Position numbers and translations under genes: made by a program. 64,000 nt of DNA from Tetradesmus obliquus (lineage: Eukaryota > Chlorophyta > Chlorophyceae > Sphaeropleales > Scenedesmaceae), in the NCBI GenBank assembly GCA_030272155.1, contig CP126195.1:5005001-5069000 (forward strand), given 5' to 3'. Below the pieces are notes generated by a model. The model searched no databases. It worked only from the letters and a program-made list of their open reading frames with translations, and was not told the DNA's origin. Shown piece after piece: positions 33,856 to 46,400 of this stretch (positions are counted from its first letter, which is position 1; the number at the start of each line of letters is the position of its first letter).

Positions 33856-36800
33856 ATGGCGCCGCAAGACCCAGCAACCAGCAGGCGTCCAGCTGCGCTG
33901 CAAGTCTCTGCTGACACTTTGGCACCATCACCCGAGCTGCTGAGTAGCACAGCAACAGCTGCTGCCATGACATTCGATGATGAGGCAAGTGTTTGGCATG
34001 GTCCATGTGGCTTGCAAGTCTTCAGCAGCTCTGTCACATGCTGCAAGCTGCCAGGGCATGTAAAGCAAGGGCCACAGCCAGCAGTTCTGCCTGAGTTAGT
34101 TCACACTGCAGAAATGACAACCGCAGGACAGCACTGCTGTTGATTGCCTGATTCTTAGCAACTGCAAGTGTTTGAGGCTGGCGTTGCCGTGCAGCATGCT
34201 GCTCCCAACCCATACGTGGCTGCATCTGCCCTGTACTGCCTTGTACCGCCTTTCCTGCAAGCGCAGCCAGCATCAGCTGCCTTACAGACAGGGTTTGCAG
34301 CGCTTGCTGCAGCCATGCCACACCTCATCAACAGCTGCAGCAGCCCATGGGACAGCAACAGCAGCTCACCCAACGGCAGGTGGCAGCGTGCTGCAGCCAA
34401 GACGCGTGCTGCCAGCAGTGCTGCAGAGATGACTGCAGCAGCGCGGCTCAAAGTGCTGCAGAAGACGCCTTTGCCAATGGTTATTGCACGCATGAAGGTA
34501 GGCAGCATCATGCTGCAGACACGGCGAGCTTGCGACAACGGGTTTGGCTTGCAGGACAAGCGCGATGCGCAGCAGCTGCTGTTAGTGACAGCTGCATGGG
34601 CTGCCCTTGCACAATGGAGCACGACTCAGTTTTAGAACAGGTAGTGCAGTGTGATGTTGGGGCAGCACCACCGTTGACAACAGCAGCCGCAGCAATTCAC
34701 ATGCTTACTGCTGGTACAGCTGTCTTGAAGCCAAGCCCGAATAAAAGGACCTGCATCACACTGTCCTTGCTGTGCAACAGGTACTGTTGGAGCGGCTGCA
34801 CACCACTGAGTATGAAAATGGCCCTGCAGCAGCAGCAGCAGCAGCCACAACAGCTGGCACAGCAGCAGCAAGCCTCAACCAGCAACAGGCTCGTCCGCTC
34901 AGTCCTCACAGTACTCAGCGCAAGTCAACACCACAGTCAGCAGGACGCCGATCAAGCAGCTGTTCTGCAGCCGGGGTGCGGCCCCTGAGCTGCAGCACGC
35001 CACCCAGAACCCCAGATAGCGCTAAACCTCCAGGGTCTAGGGCTCAGGGCAGGCGCAGCATCTCTGAGCCCAGCATGGGAGGGGGCATTGACAGCAGCGG
35101 CAAGCTGTCGGCGCAGACAATAGTGCAGGAGCTGGAGGTTATGTTTGGGTGAGAGCCAGAGACAGCAATTTGCAAGTTTGACTCCTTGTAATCTTGACTT
35201 TCAGCGCAGCCTGTAGGTTATGCAGCTGGGCTGTCAGCCACGCTGTCGAACGCCATCTGCTGCTGTGCTGGCTGCGCAGGGCCAGCTAGCCTACAGGACA
35301 CTGCAGCGCACTGTGCCGGCTGCAGCAAAGTTTCTCAGTGCAACAGCAGGAGAAGCATCAGCTGTGGCAATATACTCATAGGAGACATTTTCACACACAT
35401 AACATGCAGAATCCAGGCATGCAGAACGAGTCAGCAGGGCGCAGTCCTACCACTGGTAACCTGACAGTACTGTTGGTGAGTACTCTGCTGTGGTCAGCAT
35501 TTGGAGATGGTTTCTGCTGTGCCTGCAGGTTTGTCAGTGAGTTCCTTGCCAAGGTTCCTGCAGAGACCCGGGTGGCGCTGGCAGCAGTGGCGCGGCTGGA
35601 GAGCTACAAGAAAGACCAGGCAGGTGCTGCGTGCTGAACATCAAATCAATGCTGCGCTGGCGCCACTTCTGGCTCTTGCAGCCACCAGTGACGATAGTGA
35701 AACAATTATGCTGACAGAGCACCCCAAACATGCATAAATCAGCAGTCGCAGCAGTCTCTTAGCATCCTTCAATAGTCAAGCCTGCAGTGCAAGCTGTTGT
35801 AGCAAATTGCAGACAGTAGTGCTCCTGCGCTGGCTTGCATGCTGCTGCAGCTCATCTACGACATCGGTCAGCAGGCCAGCAACTTCTACATCATCCTGTC
35901 TGGCCGCATTGACATATGGAGCCACCCGCCAGGCAGCAGCAGGTGGGCTGCGCTGCATACCACGACAGTGCGCCTCTGCCGCCCTCATAGAACGTAGCAC
36001 GTGTCATTCTTCTTCATTGCGCTGCAACGCATCAGCTGCACAAACGCACACCTGCCTGCCCTTTTGCAGGGCAGAGTCATGGCATGTGGCACTCGCAGCT
36101 CTAACTGCATACATCTGTCTGCTGTGCTTGAGCGCAGGCCCAAGTCCATCGTTAGTGTGCTGCGCAAGGGCGACACCTTTGGTGACCAGGCCATCATCAA
36201 CCAGGCACGGCACAGCACAGCAGCATCGCCGGGGTCAAACGCAAGCCTGCTGGTGGTGTCACAGGAGGTGCGCCGCTGCAGGGTTTGGTCTGGACTGGTG
36301 CCGGTGCTGCATAGCTATGCTGCATAGTATGTAGGCTGCATATTGTAGCAATGCCGTGTCATCGAGATGGTGTGCCAGGCATGTACTTGCGACGCGTTCA
36401 TCAACCGTATGCACAGGGATACTCAGGCGCCCTGCTTCATATGTATGCCTGCAGGATTTCCTGCAAGTGTTTGGGCCGTACTTTCAAGATGTTGCCACCA
36501 CACGCACACATTTTCTTACTTCAAGTGTGGCACCACTCAAGACAGCCCAGCATGCAGAGGCAAGCACAACTCTGCTGCTGTTCGACATTATTGCCAATGC
36601 ATGTGTATGCTGTTCCTGCATACCTGTGCCAGCCCGTTGAATGGGAGCATTGCAGCGTTGATCCGCGCAAACAGAGGGCAACACAACAAAGCATGGCGGC
36701 GCTTGTCAGCAGCTGTTGTGAGTGCTGATGGCATGCTGCACCTGACACACAGCAAGAGGGCCAATTTGTGATTGCAGTCGATATACGTCGGTGTCTAGTC

Positions 36801-39076
36801 GTGAATCCTGGAGCCGTGGCGCCTCTGTGCTGTGTGTGCAGGTGGCGCGGCTGTGCTCTGCCATGGTGAGCAGCAAGCCGCCGCCAGGCAAAGAGTTTGA
36901 CCTGCAGCAGGAGCAGGTCTTCTTCATTAAGGTGGGAGCCGCCAAGCACATGCCTGTTGAATGTCACAGTTAATCCATGGATGGCTGTGGTCACAGTGCA
37001 TACTGGGCACTCGGTCAGGTCCTGGATGCCCTTCAGGGCTGCTCCTTGCGGAACTATCTGCATGGCCTGGCACATGCTGTACATATGCATCCGTTAACCA
37101 CAGTACTTTGGTCTAGTGCATTTGGAGCTCAGCAGCCAGCAGTAGCAGCGTAGCACGTAACAGAGACGCCCGGGCTGTACACCGTTGCCGTTTTTTCAGG
37201 CTTTGCAGCTGCTGCAGCTGTAAAGGGAAAGCTTGTGTCAGCTGACACACAGCGCTGCGGACGACCTCAGGATTTGCTGGCACCCATTGGCTGTTGCAGG
37301 CACGCTGCATGCACGTCTGCCCCATGTGCATGTACTGGTTGCTTCAAGCCACTCTGCGTGTAGCTGAAGTAAGACGCTGCTGCTGCTGCTGCCGTGCTTG
37401 CAGGAGGGTGCCTTTGAGCTGCAGCTAGTCGACCTGGCAGCGCAGCGCGCAGCAGACGCAGCGTTCGCAACAGCCGTAGCAGCCTCATCAGCCAGTGCAG
37501 CCGCCAATGAACTCACTCCAGCGCGCCGCAACCCTAGCGCTACCGGCGCTCCTGCTGCAGCTGCCAGCTGCGCTACAACACAGCCAGCTACTAGTGCTCT
37601 TCCAGATGGGGACGGCCTGCTTGACGCTGCTGCAGCAGCAGCAGGCTTTGCGGCAGCAGCTGGGCCAGGGCTGGGTGGCTTGCCTGCGCTGGCGCAGCAC
37701 AGCGTGCTGGCTAGTGTGCGTGTGAAGGATGGGCGGGCGCTGGGCACGCTAGGCTACGAGCGGGAGCTGCGGCGGCAGCGGCACGCAAGTGTACCCAGGC
37801 GGGTGAGTGGAAGTGACAATGGGCGGCTGTGGTGTGGCTTTGTAAGATGCATTGCTATGAGCGGGAGCTGCGGCGGCAGCGGCACGCAAGTGTACCCAGG
37901 CGTGTAAGTGGAAGTGACAATGCGGCTGTGGTTTGGCTTTGCAAGATGCATTGCTATGAGCGGGAGCTGCGGCGGCAGTGCCACGCAAGTGTTCCCAGGC
38001 GGGTGAGTGGAAGTAACAATGGGCGGCTGTGGTGGATTTGTAAGATGCATCGCTATAAGCGGGAGCTGCGGCGGCAGCGGCACGCGAGCGTTCCCGGGCA
38101 GGGGAGTGGCTTGGGTAGCTCCTGACATCGGGCATGGTGGTATCAGGATGGCAGGGTGTGGGTGTGATGCTTGGACACAAGTATGATGCCGCCGCTACTG
38201 CTGTTGCTGGTGCTGGTGATGATTGCTGCTGCTTGCTGCAGGCGGTGGCTATGCTGGGCCCTGGCAGTTGGTTTGGTGGTGGCAGCACCATCTACGGCTC
38301 GGGGCAGCTGCTGCTGGCGCTGCGCGTGGTAGCAAGAGGTGCTGGCCCAGCCTGCACGGCAGCTGATCCCCAGCTGCACGTAACAATGTACATTTTTGCC
38401 TGCTGTGAGCACGGCTTAGTAGTTTGCAGTGTGGCGAACCAGCTGCACAGCAGTTTGTGGATGTGGGTGCCAGCTTGCTGTGCTGCTGTTGAGCCCAACC
38501 TGCAGCCTTAGCAGGGCATGAAAGCACGTGTGTGTAACTGCCTGCAGCTGATAGTATTCTCATTGTGCTGTGCTGTGCAGGCAGCGGCTGCGAGCTGATC
38601 CACCTGCCATTGGACGGCATCACGCAGCAGGGAGGCGAGGGCCTCATTGGGTGAGGCGCTGATACACGCTGCTGCAGCTACTGTCCACCAGATTTTGCAC
38701 TGCGGTCACCACCAGCAGATGTTGCACATGCTCTGAACACTGCACACATCTTGGCCAGACAGCGTTTATATGCGCGTTTTGAGATTCGGTAGGCTATATC
38801 TGTGTCGATTCTTTGGCCGCTTTGTTGTGTGCGGGCCTATGGCTCCCACCTGCTTGAGCATGAGCTGCCTGCAGCACCGCTTTCTGTTTTTTGATTGCAG
38901 GCGGCTGCGTGATGATGCAGCGTTCAGCCTGACGTACCACCTGGGGCGCCTGGGGCTGCTGCCACCTGGCGCCTCTGTAGGCCACCCTCAAGCCGCACTA
39001 CTGTCGGCATCAGCAGGAGCAGCACACACAGCAGCGCACACAGCAGCAGAGCTGTACGGACCGACACATGGTCCAG

Positions 39077-39118
<42 letters not shown>

Positions 39119-40456
39119 GTGCTGGGGTGCAGATTGCCCTGGCAGCGCCACTGCTGGGCACCTGGGGAGGTGGCAGCACCAGCAGCTCGATGCCAGCCAC
39201 CCCTAAGCTGCATGCAGCACTGCGGGATGCTGCTGAGCCTGCAGCAGCAGCTGCAGGAGTGGGGCCGCCAGTTGCTGCTGCTGCTGCTGCATGTGGTAGG
39301 ATCAGCGTAACATCTGCGCTGACGTCCTGTGCCAGCAGCAGCGCTGTTGCGTCCGGGGTGCTCAGAAGCACAGCAGCCAGTGCAGCAGCCGTCAGCAGTG
39401 ATTGCGATGCTGCTGCAGCAGCTGCTGCTGCTGCTGGCGTTACGCTGCGCAGGCACGGCAGGCAGCGGCAGAAGCATGTGCATGTTGCAGGCAGCGGCGT
39501 CTACAGCCCTGCCACAATGGCTGCGCTGCAGCATGTCAGCAGCCTGCAGGCGCAGGCCTCAACAGCACGTAACAGCAGCAGCAAGGGTGCAGCTGGCGAT
39601 GATGCTGCAGGAAGACCAGCAGCAGCAACAGCAGGGTGCAGCAGCAGCAGCAGCAGCAGTAGGCCAGCAAGTCCCAGGCAAGGAGGTAGCAGCAGCAGCA
39701 GACTAGCCAGCAGTAGCAACCCCAGGGCGTCCGTCAGATGCAGCAGCATCCTCGCTAGCCCAGCAGATGCAGCAAGTACTACAGCAACAGCTGCCACTGC
39801 CGCAGGTGGTCCAAACCCCAGCAAAGGTGCTAGCCCCTGCAGTGGTGCCGTGACTGCTGCGGAGCGCTACTGGGCGCTGCCTGGGCATGCCAGCTCGGGT
39901 GCAGCAGCAGGGCTGTCGCCGCTGCTGTCCAGCCTGTTCACAGGTGAGCGGCCTGCCTGCAATGGTCTGATGCCAGACCTGAGCTGCCTCTGCTGCTAGC
40001 TCGGTGCAGGCAGTCAACCAGGGTTTGCTGAGCATGTACTTAGGTAGCTTGCATGTAGGTGCAACATGTGGTGAAGTGGATGTGGGGCGATGGCTCAGGT
40101 TCCATTACTGGGCTGCAACGACCAAGCTGACCTTGGATGCTGCAGAAGCTCGTCAACCAACTATGTCCAAGGTTGCCCTGCCGACGTCGTCTGCTGCTGC
40201 TGCTGCTGCTGCTGCAGACGGCCTGCAGCCGCTGGTGCATGAGATAGATGGCCTGCTTGACAGAGCGCAAGCGCGCGGCCGGCCGGCATCAGCAGCAGCT
40301 CGCCTGCAGCAGCAGCCTGCAGCAGGATGCGGCCCCAGCGCAGCTGGCAGCGGCAAATCTAGCTGGGGCAGCCCTCAGATGAGTGGCAACAGCAGGCCGC
40401 AGAGCGCAGCAGCAGCAGCAGCAGCAGGTGGAGGACTCCGTGCCTGGCAGCTTGCA

Positions 40457-40488
<32 letters not shown>

Positions 40489-40687
40489 AGGAGGTACGAA
40501 AGGTGGCATTGGCTGCGGCTGCGGCGGCATTGCAGATGTGCCGGCTGATGTGCTGCAGCACAAGCCCTACAGCAGCTTGCTGGCTGCCACTGTGATGTGG
40601 CAGCGCAGCAGCGACGTGAGTGTGCGGCTGCCGCTGCGGCAGTGCCTGACGACAGCTGAGATTGAAAAGGGAGGCCGGCTGGTATGA
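33856..40687 (+). CDS. Cyclic-nucleotide-binding (CNBD) protein with long low-complexity regions
   Basis: Exon chain: 33856-33984, 34159-34497, 34555-34584, 34781-35148, 35529-35619, 35851-35942, 36138-36267, 36455-36490, 36842-36931, 37404-37802, 38242-38338, 38581-38650, 38901-39943 and 40146-40687 (1151 aa in frame). The CNBD covers about residues 285-405: LESYKKDQ joins LIYDIGQQASNFYIILSGRI, then GDTFGDQAIINQARHSTA stands where a phosphate-binding cassette (FGELAL...R.A) is expected. The usual Glu is replaced, so cyclic-nucleotide binding is uncertain. Residues about 406-570 (VARLCSAMVSSKPPPGKEFD, VFFIKEGAFELQLV) may be a second, diverged unit. The remainder is Ala/Ser/Gln-rich. Donors after 33984 (GAG|GCAAGT) and 35619 (CAG|GCAGGT) are GC rather than GT. 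The 34584 and 36490 donors are weak and tentative. Confidence 0.75.
37854..38110 (+). repeat. Three copies of the 3' end of exon 37404-37802
   Basis: Copies at about 37857-37905, 37957-38005 and 38056-38103, about 100 bp apart, each repeat the segment for YERELRRQRHASVPRR followed by a GTGAGTGG-like donor. In the first copy the donor reads GTGTAAGTGG, in the second GGGTGAGTGG, and in the third GCAGGGGAGTGG, so only the last has clearly lost it. Confidence 0.9.
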
Positions 40688-40852
40688 GTGAAATGCGAAG
40701 ATTATGTACCTCAAGTGCCATGCAGAGGGTTTGCTGCTATGCATGTAGTGGAGTGCTGCTGAAGCCCAACGGCTTTCATGGTGCTCTGCAGCAGCTGGCG
40801 CTCAGCTTGCCCAACTCCGCACGTTTGGACAGAAGGCAGCAGGGTTGAGTCA

Positions 40853-40857
40853 TGTAA
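40853..40857 (+). promoter_or_regulatory. Candidate TGTAA poly(A) signal of the CNBD gene
   Basis: TGTAA about 165 nt after the TGA at 40685-40687. The rest of the 0.8-kb gap to DPH3 shows nothing else recognisable. Confidence 0.45.
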
Positions 40858-41496
40858 CAGTGCCTGGTACATGGACCCTGCATAGCATCACTGCGATGTG
40901 TGTTACACCTTAAAGCTCACAGCACCACGCTACGTCGGGGTTTGACGGTATCTCCAAGTGTGCGACAAAAAGTTGACCTCTACTACAGCCTCAGCTGCGG
41001 CGCTCACTTCTGTCTTCCGGCCCGGCAGCGGAGGCCTGCAAGAAGCCAACGTTTGCGGAGTAGTGGAGTTCACATAAGTTTCAGCGTTCGTTAGTTCGGC
41101 GGCAGGCAGGAGAAAAGAGCACCGCAGTGGAAGCAGCAGCAACATCAGGGAGTACAGGTTGCTGGACGCCTCGGTTCGGCCATGCAAGCACAACAACTCG
41201 TACAGACGAATACAAACATGAATGAACTAAGCTTGCATGCTCCTGGTACAGCGTGCTTCTGCTGTTCTGAAGCGCCACCCCTGCACTCCTTCCACATGCA
41301 ATCACCTCAATCATGCTGCTGCTTGCAAATACCTGCCCTGTGTGCAGCCGCAGGCACGCATTGCTCTCACACACTTGGCAGCGGCAGCACCTGCCGCAAG
41401 CCCACATCCAGCAGCGGCAGCAGCAGCCAGCAGTGAGCAGCTCTGCTGCTGGCACAGCCAGGCGTTGAAGCAGCAGCAGCAGCAGCAGCAGCAGCC

Positions 41497-42274
41497 ATGT
41501 CGTATGACGAGGTGGAGATTGAGGACATGAAGTGGGACGAGCAGCTGCAGGCATACACCTACTCCTGCCCCTGCGGCGATGTGTTCCAAATCACGCTGGT
41601 GAGTGCAGCACAGCAGCCTTCTTAGTTGCTGATTTGCTGTGGACGGCAGACTCGGCATGTCGCAGACGTACAGCAAATGTCAAGCTTGATGCTGCTGTTT
41701 CTTTGTGTGGGTGGGATGTGTGATGTGTTGCAGGATGGGCGACGGGCTGATGTTTATACCTGTTTTGCTGTTCTGCTGTCCTGCAGGAGCAACTGAAGGC
41801 TGGGGAGGAGATTGCTCGCTGCCCCAGCTGCTCCCTGTACATTACTGTCATCTATGATCAGGTGGGCTGCACAGCATGCAGGGGTGATGCGAGCTGATGC
41901 AGCATGTGAACCAGCTTGCAGCAGCTGCGGCTGCAGGAAGATGGAGCAGCTCCTGCAGCATGCGTGCATGGCAACACAGCTGGCACCACTGGTGGCACGT
42001 GTGTGGTGGCACGTGGTACGTGTGTGGTTAGCCTCGTCTGTTGCATAGGCAGCATAGGCAGCAAAGCATGGCTGGCATATCAGCAGCTGCCAGTTTGTTC
42101 ACAATCCCCTGGGGCTGGCCGGCACGCTACTCGCGTGCTGCCACAGACTTGAACTGCTGCTGCTTAAGTGCTGCTGCTACTGCTGCTGCTGCCTGCTTGT
42201 AGGATGACTTTTTAGACGCAGAGCCCCCGAGCGGTGCAGGCCAAGCGCAGCCGTCAGAGGTTGTTGTGCACTGA
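41497..42274 (+). CDS. DPH3: Diphthamide biosynthesis protein 3 (CSL zinc-finger protein)
   Basis: Three exons, 41497-41598, 41787-41861 and 42203-42274 (102 + 75 + 72 nt), give 82 aa, the usual size. DPH3 is an iron/zinc-binding electron donor for the DPH1-DPH2 radical enzyme in the first step of diphthamide formation on eEF2, and also serves Elongator (KTI11). The start [16 protein letters not shown] and the four metal ligands Cys24, Cys26 (CPCGD), Cys46 and Cys49 (ARCPSCSL) are the family signature. Splice sites are CTG|GTGAG, CTGCAG|GAG, CAG|GTGGG and TTGTAG|GAT. The ATG follows a (CAG)n run in the 5' UTR. No exon copies are seen in its introns. Confidence 0.96.
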
Positions 42275-42588
42275 GCCAACAGCACTGTATCAGGATGGAC
42301 TGGAGAGCACTTGCGCCCCTTGGGGTCTGGCTGGGCAGGTGCATGGCACAGCACCACGCCATGCTGCGAGGAGGGTGCCACTTGCGCGTCGCTTGCGTGA
42401 CGCTTGCGCAGGTTGCGTGTCGCTTGGTAGGTTGAAGGAAACAGCATGAGGGTGTTTGCTGAGTGCCTCGTAGATGCTATCAGCGTGCCAGAGCTGTGCA
42501 GGCAGCAGGTGGTAGCTGTCTTGCTGTGCAGCACAGGCCAAGCAAACGAGGCTTGCCCACATACGTAGTTCCCAGCAGCCATGCACAT

Positions 42589-42593
42589 GTAAA
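42589..42593 (+). promoter_or_regulatory. Candidate TGTAA poly(A) signal of DPH3
   Basis: TGTAA about 315 nt after the DPH3 stop. The rest of the gap to 43297 holds no recognised gene. Confidence 0.4.
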
Positions 42594-43297
42594 CAGTAAC
42601 CCATCAATCCGCTGATATGAAGGTGTCGCACCTTGGGGCAGGAGACATTTGTCAGATGGCTTGTGGCTGGCAGATGCCAGCGGAGAGCTGTGGCACATGC
42701 CTCAGCTGCAGCAGCTGCAGTCAGCCGCACTGCCAGCTATGTCATCACACGTCTCAGCTTCGGCTTCCATTGGCTGCTATCAACAGCACACGCAGCAGCA
42801 GTAGCAGCAGCAGCAGCCGGGGCATATGTGTCGTCCGCCTGCTTGCTCATAATTGCAGTCCAACTGTGTGTTGGCGACTGCCTGTCTGGTAGTGCTGTCA
42901 GTGCTGCGATGCACTAGACAGAGCCGCACTGGCATCGCATGGTGCACCAGCACAGCTGTGTTGCAGGTTATCACATGGTTGCTAGGTGGTGGTAATTCAA
43001 CTATTTGTGTGTGGAGAGCGCCGCGTGCGAGCATCCAAAAGCTGGGATACTGCTAAATTCAAAAACAGCAAGTGGTCAGGCTGGTGTGCAGGTGCCAGGC
43101 CTGGTGGGCGTGTTTTCATCCAGCTGATGGATTGCAGGGCACAATCTGGCATGTCAAAAGAACTTTGAAAGTAACAGTTCAGCCTTTGAATGAGCAGGGC
43201 GCAGTTGGCGAGGCCATTACTAGTTCTGCGTGGTAGTGTCAACAGCACCGTTGCCCGCCCACCACAGGACAAACGAGCAGGAAGCAATCGCTGCTGA

Positions 43298-43305
43298 TAT
43301 ATAAA
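43298..43305 (+). promoter_or_regulatory. TATA box candidate of the geranylgeranyl-reductase-like gene
   Basis: TATATAAA lies about 185 nt upstream of the ATG at 43489, in an otherwise GC-rich region. It is the clearest TATA-like element next to a host start codon in this window. Confidence 0.5.
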
Positions 43306-43488
43306 CTGATCATAACCTTCAGACTCACTGGATCATGATGGCTGCCGTTTTAAAAACTGCCAGAACCTGAGCCTGAGCACTACTAGCGCGCCTCAACCTC
43401 AGCTCGAACTTGAGCTCTGAACCGGCCACTCCTTCCTACCTTTGGACGCTGCCAGGGGTCCCTCCTTTAGATTTATCAATTGACCACC

Positions 43489-46400
43489 ATGGCGCCCGTC
43501 GCAGAGAACGTGCAGAAGGTGCTCGAGTCAGTGAAGGAGAACAAGACCACGGTCGCAGCTGTGGGTCTGGGCGGTCTGGCAGTTGCAGGAGCAGCGCTTT
43601 ACATCAGGCGTCGCCAGCTGACTCCCCCAGCAGTGGGCAAGTACCCAGTAGGGACTCTGCCAGCTGATGCATATGACGCCGTGATCGTGGGCGCTGGGCC
43701 TTCTGGATCGGTGTGCGCCTTCTATTCTGCCAAGGCTGGTGCCAAGGTGGCCCTGCTGGACAAGGCTACGTTCCCCAGGGGTGCGTTGATGTTAGCCTTA
43801 GTGCCCGCCAGCGCACCAGCAACGCAAATAGGACGCCACGCTCCATGAACGCAGCTGATTTAGTATATAGACACTTAGTTCAAGCAAATTGAATGATCAG
43901 CTGGGTCGTACGCAGTGTGTTCGCGGATGGGTGACTGACTGCTCTGACAGTTCCTACTGCTGGTGACTAGCAGACTGCTGTGCAGTTCATCTGTGCAACT
44001 GCAGCCGGCACTCTCAGCAGAGTTCTTGTTACAGGTATCTGTGCGTATTCTGACATCTTTCTTTGTGCTGCCCCTGCAGACAAGTACTGCGGTGATGCTG
44101 TGTGCACTCCTGCCATCAGGTGAGCTGCTGGCCAGCTTGCAAGAACACAGAAGTACAAGTGTGGCAGCAACTGCATCCTGCAACGGAACCAAAAGCAATG
44201 CAGAATGCAGCGTACTGCCGTGAAGGAGTAAGCCAGTACGTCTGGCGGCACCCCTGAAATCCTGCTTGAACCTGCTTTCTGCTCACACCTGGTGTTGCCT
44301 GGCGAACAGTCATGCGCAGCTGCAGTTGCTTGCTCAATGCTGTTGATAGGTGCATCTGCAAATCAAACAGGCGCCTGACGGGCTTTCAGCCTGCACTCAT
44401 TGCATGATGCTCACTGCATGATGCTCAAACGTGATCAGCGTCAGCAGTCGTTGCGCAAGGATACGGAACACAGAGCAACTCTGCCTGCTCCACACTGTGA
44501 CTGTGGAGACTCATTTCAACCCACGTACTGTACACACCTGCAGTCCAATCATGCTTTGCTGCTGCTGCTGCTGCTGCTGCTCTGACCAGGATCCTGGAGG
44601 ACATGGGTGTGCTGAAGGAGCTGATGGACAACAACGAGGCACACTTTGCAGATGCAGGTGCGGCGCCACTGAAACTGTTGTTGGTACTTGCAGCTGATCG
44701 CGTCTATGCATGCGCGCTGCAGCTTGACTGCTGAGCTTTGCAGCTCAAGCATTGCAGCACAGGTCTACTTGCTGCAGGTGCAGCTGCGCAGCACATTCTG
44801 TGACTGCCGCGCTTGCAACTGCACAACAGCATCAGTAGGAGCAGCAGGCGCACACATCACTCTGCACAGGGCGCCAGCTGGCGAAAGTGTGCAACTAGGA
44901 CACGCGCGATGAAAGGCAGCAGATGGGCAGACAAGCAGACGGACGGGCAGACAGACAGATAGACAGGCAGACAGACAGACAGACAGTCAGACAGGCGCTC
45001 ATGCATGCCTCATCACGATGCAACCATCTGCAGGCGGCTTTGTGTCGCCCATGGGCATCAGCTACGTGGGCGCCAGCTACGCAAAATGTTACAGTACTGC
45101 TCCCTTCTCACTAATCGTTTTGTCTGATCCCACTGTTGTCTGCAGGCGGCTTTGTGTCGCCCATGGGCATCAGCTATATGGGCGCCAGCAAGACCAACTG
45201 ACGCTTTACAGAACTTGGTTTTGAAGCATTCGTGTGTTTTCATTGTTTGCCGCAGGCGGCTTTGTGTCGCCCATGGGCATCAGCTACGTGGGTGCCAGCA
45301 AGGAGAAGCTGGGCGAGGCTGCCTGCTGCGCGGTGAAGCGCATCAACCTGGACAACAGGATCGCCAAGAAGGCCAAGCAGGCCGGCGCAGACCTCAAGGA
45401 GGGCTTCGAGGTGGGTTGTGTTATGCTACTTTGCACTGTTACATTGTTACAGCCAGATGTTGGCATGTCGCTCAGCAGCGGTGTTCAGTTTGCGTCCTGA
45501 AGTCAGGCACAGCATGCCGTCTCAGGAGCAACAGCATGCATGGCTGCTGCCTGCCATCCTCCGCATTGGTGCAAGCACACACAACCCAGCCAAACACCAG
45601 CAGCCTCACCACTCCTCCTGCTGTTCTTCGTGCTTCACAGCAGGTGACTGGCGCCACCTTTGACAAGGAGGCGGGCCTGTAAACAGTCATGCAACAGCAG
45701 CATCATCAGCAACATTGGTTCGACTCTGTGTCCTCTGTATCCTGCTGCAGGTGACTGGCGCCACTTTTGACAAGGAGGCGGGCCTGTGGACCGTCACCGC
45801 AGCCTCAGGCGCCACCGTGCGCGGCCGCATGCTGGTGTGCGCTGACGGCGCCACCAGCCAGCTGGCCACCAAGCTGGGCTACTGCACAGGTGGGCGGTGT
45901 GCAGTGTGCGATGAGATGGTGGTGGTGGTGTAGTGGCGGGCCCTGGGCGTGTGAGGGCGTGCTGGCTGGTTTGGCATGCTGCAGCTGCTGCCAGTTGTAA
46001 ACAATTGCGCTGCTTTGCGTATTCTGTTCCATGCAAGCGCTGCTCTGTGCTGCAGCAGGTTATATCAACGGCCCCAGCTGGGTGACACTTACCACTGTCG
46101 TTGCTGCTGCTGTGCTGCTGCTGCTGCTGCTGTGCGCAGAGGCTCCCCGTGGCGTGTGCAGCCGCGCCTTTGTTGAGGGCGGCACCCACAACGCCAACTT
46201 TGACGGCGTGTGCTTCTACCCCAAGTGGAGCCTGCCCGGCTACGCCGCGCTGTTCAAGTGAGGCGCTGCTGCTGCTGCTGCTGCTATTATCAATTGCTGT
46301 TGTGCGCTCGGCTATGTGTGCTGATGCTGTTGCGTGCACACAGGCAGATGCTGTGCGGACGCTTTGTTGCATGAGCAGCAGCAGCAGCAACCGCAGCAGT

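Noticed and set aside
44923..45000. ORF over the GACAGACAGACA-type tract as a coding repeat
   Set aside because: It is a simple CAGA microsatellite inside the third intron of the GGR-like gene.
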